This document shows positions 63,937 through 64,000 of a stretch of DNA of 64,000 nt, in pieces. Position 1 is the first letter of the stretch; each line of letters starts with the position of its first letter. Source of the DNA: RGIG7213 sp045540335 (GTDB lineage: Bacteria; Bacillota; Clostridia; Oscillospirales; CAG-272). The notes beneath the pieces were generated by a model. It was given only the letters and a program-made list of their open reading frames with translations. It was not told the DNA's origin and searched no databases. The DNA is taken from the NCBI GenBank assembly GCA_045540335.1, contig JAZQHC010000041.1:12437-76436 (forward strand), read 5' to 3'. The translations under genes were made by a program, and so were the position numbers.

Positions 63937-64000
63937 CCGAGAGTGGTGCGAAAAACTCGGTCTTTGAAAATTGAATAACAGACGAGATAAGAAGCGAAGT
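63937..64000 (+). ncRNA. Leader of a probable rRNA operon (partial)
   Basis: Hairpin CCGAG/CTCGG followed by TCTTTGAAAATTGAATAACA from 63961, a conserved pre-16S leader region that serves antitermination and processing in low-GC Gram-positive bacteria. The mature 16S gene must begin beyond position 64000. Confidence 0.65.

Noticed and set aside
1..64000. CRISPR array, tRNA genes, insertion sequences or prophage
   Set aside because: All gaps were read; no regularly spaced repeats, tRNA-like cloverleaf, transposase, integrase or phage structural gene was found.

Overview
The window is a chromosomal replication-origin region of a Gram-positive, spore-forming member of the Clostridia, most likely an uncultured gut or rumen lineage. 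The evidence is the gene order dnaA-oriC-dnaN-recF-remB-gyrB-gyrA, several lipoproteins with typical lipoboxes, RemB, YtvI and SpoVM-like sporulation proteins, mini-RNase III, and canonical TTGACA-17-TATAAT promoters with AGGAGG ribosome binding sites. The species cannot be named from sequence alone.

Left part (1-7.4 kb): two tandem, clearly homologous genes on the minus strand encode very large secreted proteins. Each has two short N-terminal repeats, two ricin-like lectin domains, a lamin-tail domain and a C-terminal endonuclease/exonuclease/phosphatase domain. The first is cut by the window edge. Next (7.6-11.6 kb, plus strand) is a MarR regulator with a double palindromic operator and a heterodimeric ABC multidrug-type exporter. 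From 11.9 to 26.9 kb lies a glycan-utilisation locus in two transcription units. The first carries a lipoprotein pullulanase, a lipoprotein GH53 galactanase, a lipoprotein alpha-amylase, an unassigned 602-residue protein, a small zinc ribbon and an intracellular GH53. The second carries a maltodextrin-type ABC importer (binding protein, two permeases, ATPase). The binding protein has an extra C-terminal domain that looks like a SusE/SusF starch-binding module.

Centre (27-40 kb): a tightly packed minus-strand block. dnaA is followed by oriC, then dnaN, recF, remB, gyrB, a PfkB-fold protein that has lost its catalytic motif, gyrA, a WG-repeat membrane protein, an Lrp-type regulator and an aminotransferase. 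oriC contains consensus DnaA boxes plus five TAG trinucleotides, a G run and two tandem DnaA boxes, the layout of the Bacillus basal unwinding system. Right of dnaA, where rpmH-rnpA normally lie, there is instead a large secreted protein with an N-terminal dockerin and a C-terminal metallo-beta-lactamase fold.

Right part (43.7-64 kb): nadE and glyA on the plus strand, then two tiny genes (a 50-residue membrane peptide and a 23-residue SpoVM-like peptide). The minus strand follows with YtvI, a CHAP-domain cell-wall protein and two unknown membrane proteins, a GC-rich structured element, secA, a small membrane protein, mini-RNase III, ribF, rsmG, the SbcC/SbcD-like (YhaN/YhaO) pair, a D-Ala-D-Ala carboxypeptidase, a dipeptide epimerase and nrdR. 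The last 110 bases hold a strong promoter and a leader typical of an rRNA operon beginning just beyond the window.

No tRNA, CRISPR array, transposase or prophage gene was seen. The most unusual items are the dockerin/metallo-beta-lactamase protein, the PfkB pseudokinase between gyrB and gyrA, the duplicated lectin-nuclease genes, the binding protein with a starch-binding-like tail, the unassigned 602-residue protein with its zinc-ribbon partner, and the SpoVM-like micro-gene.
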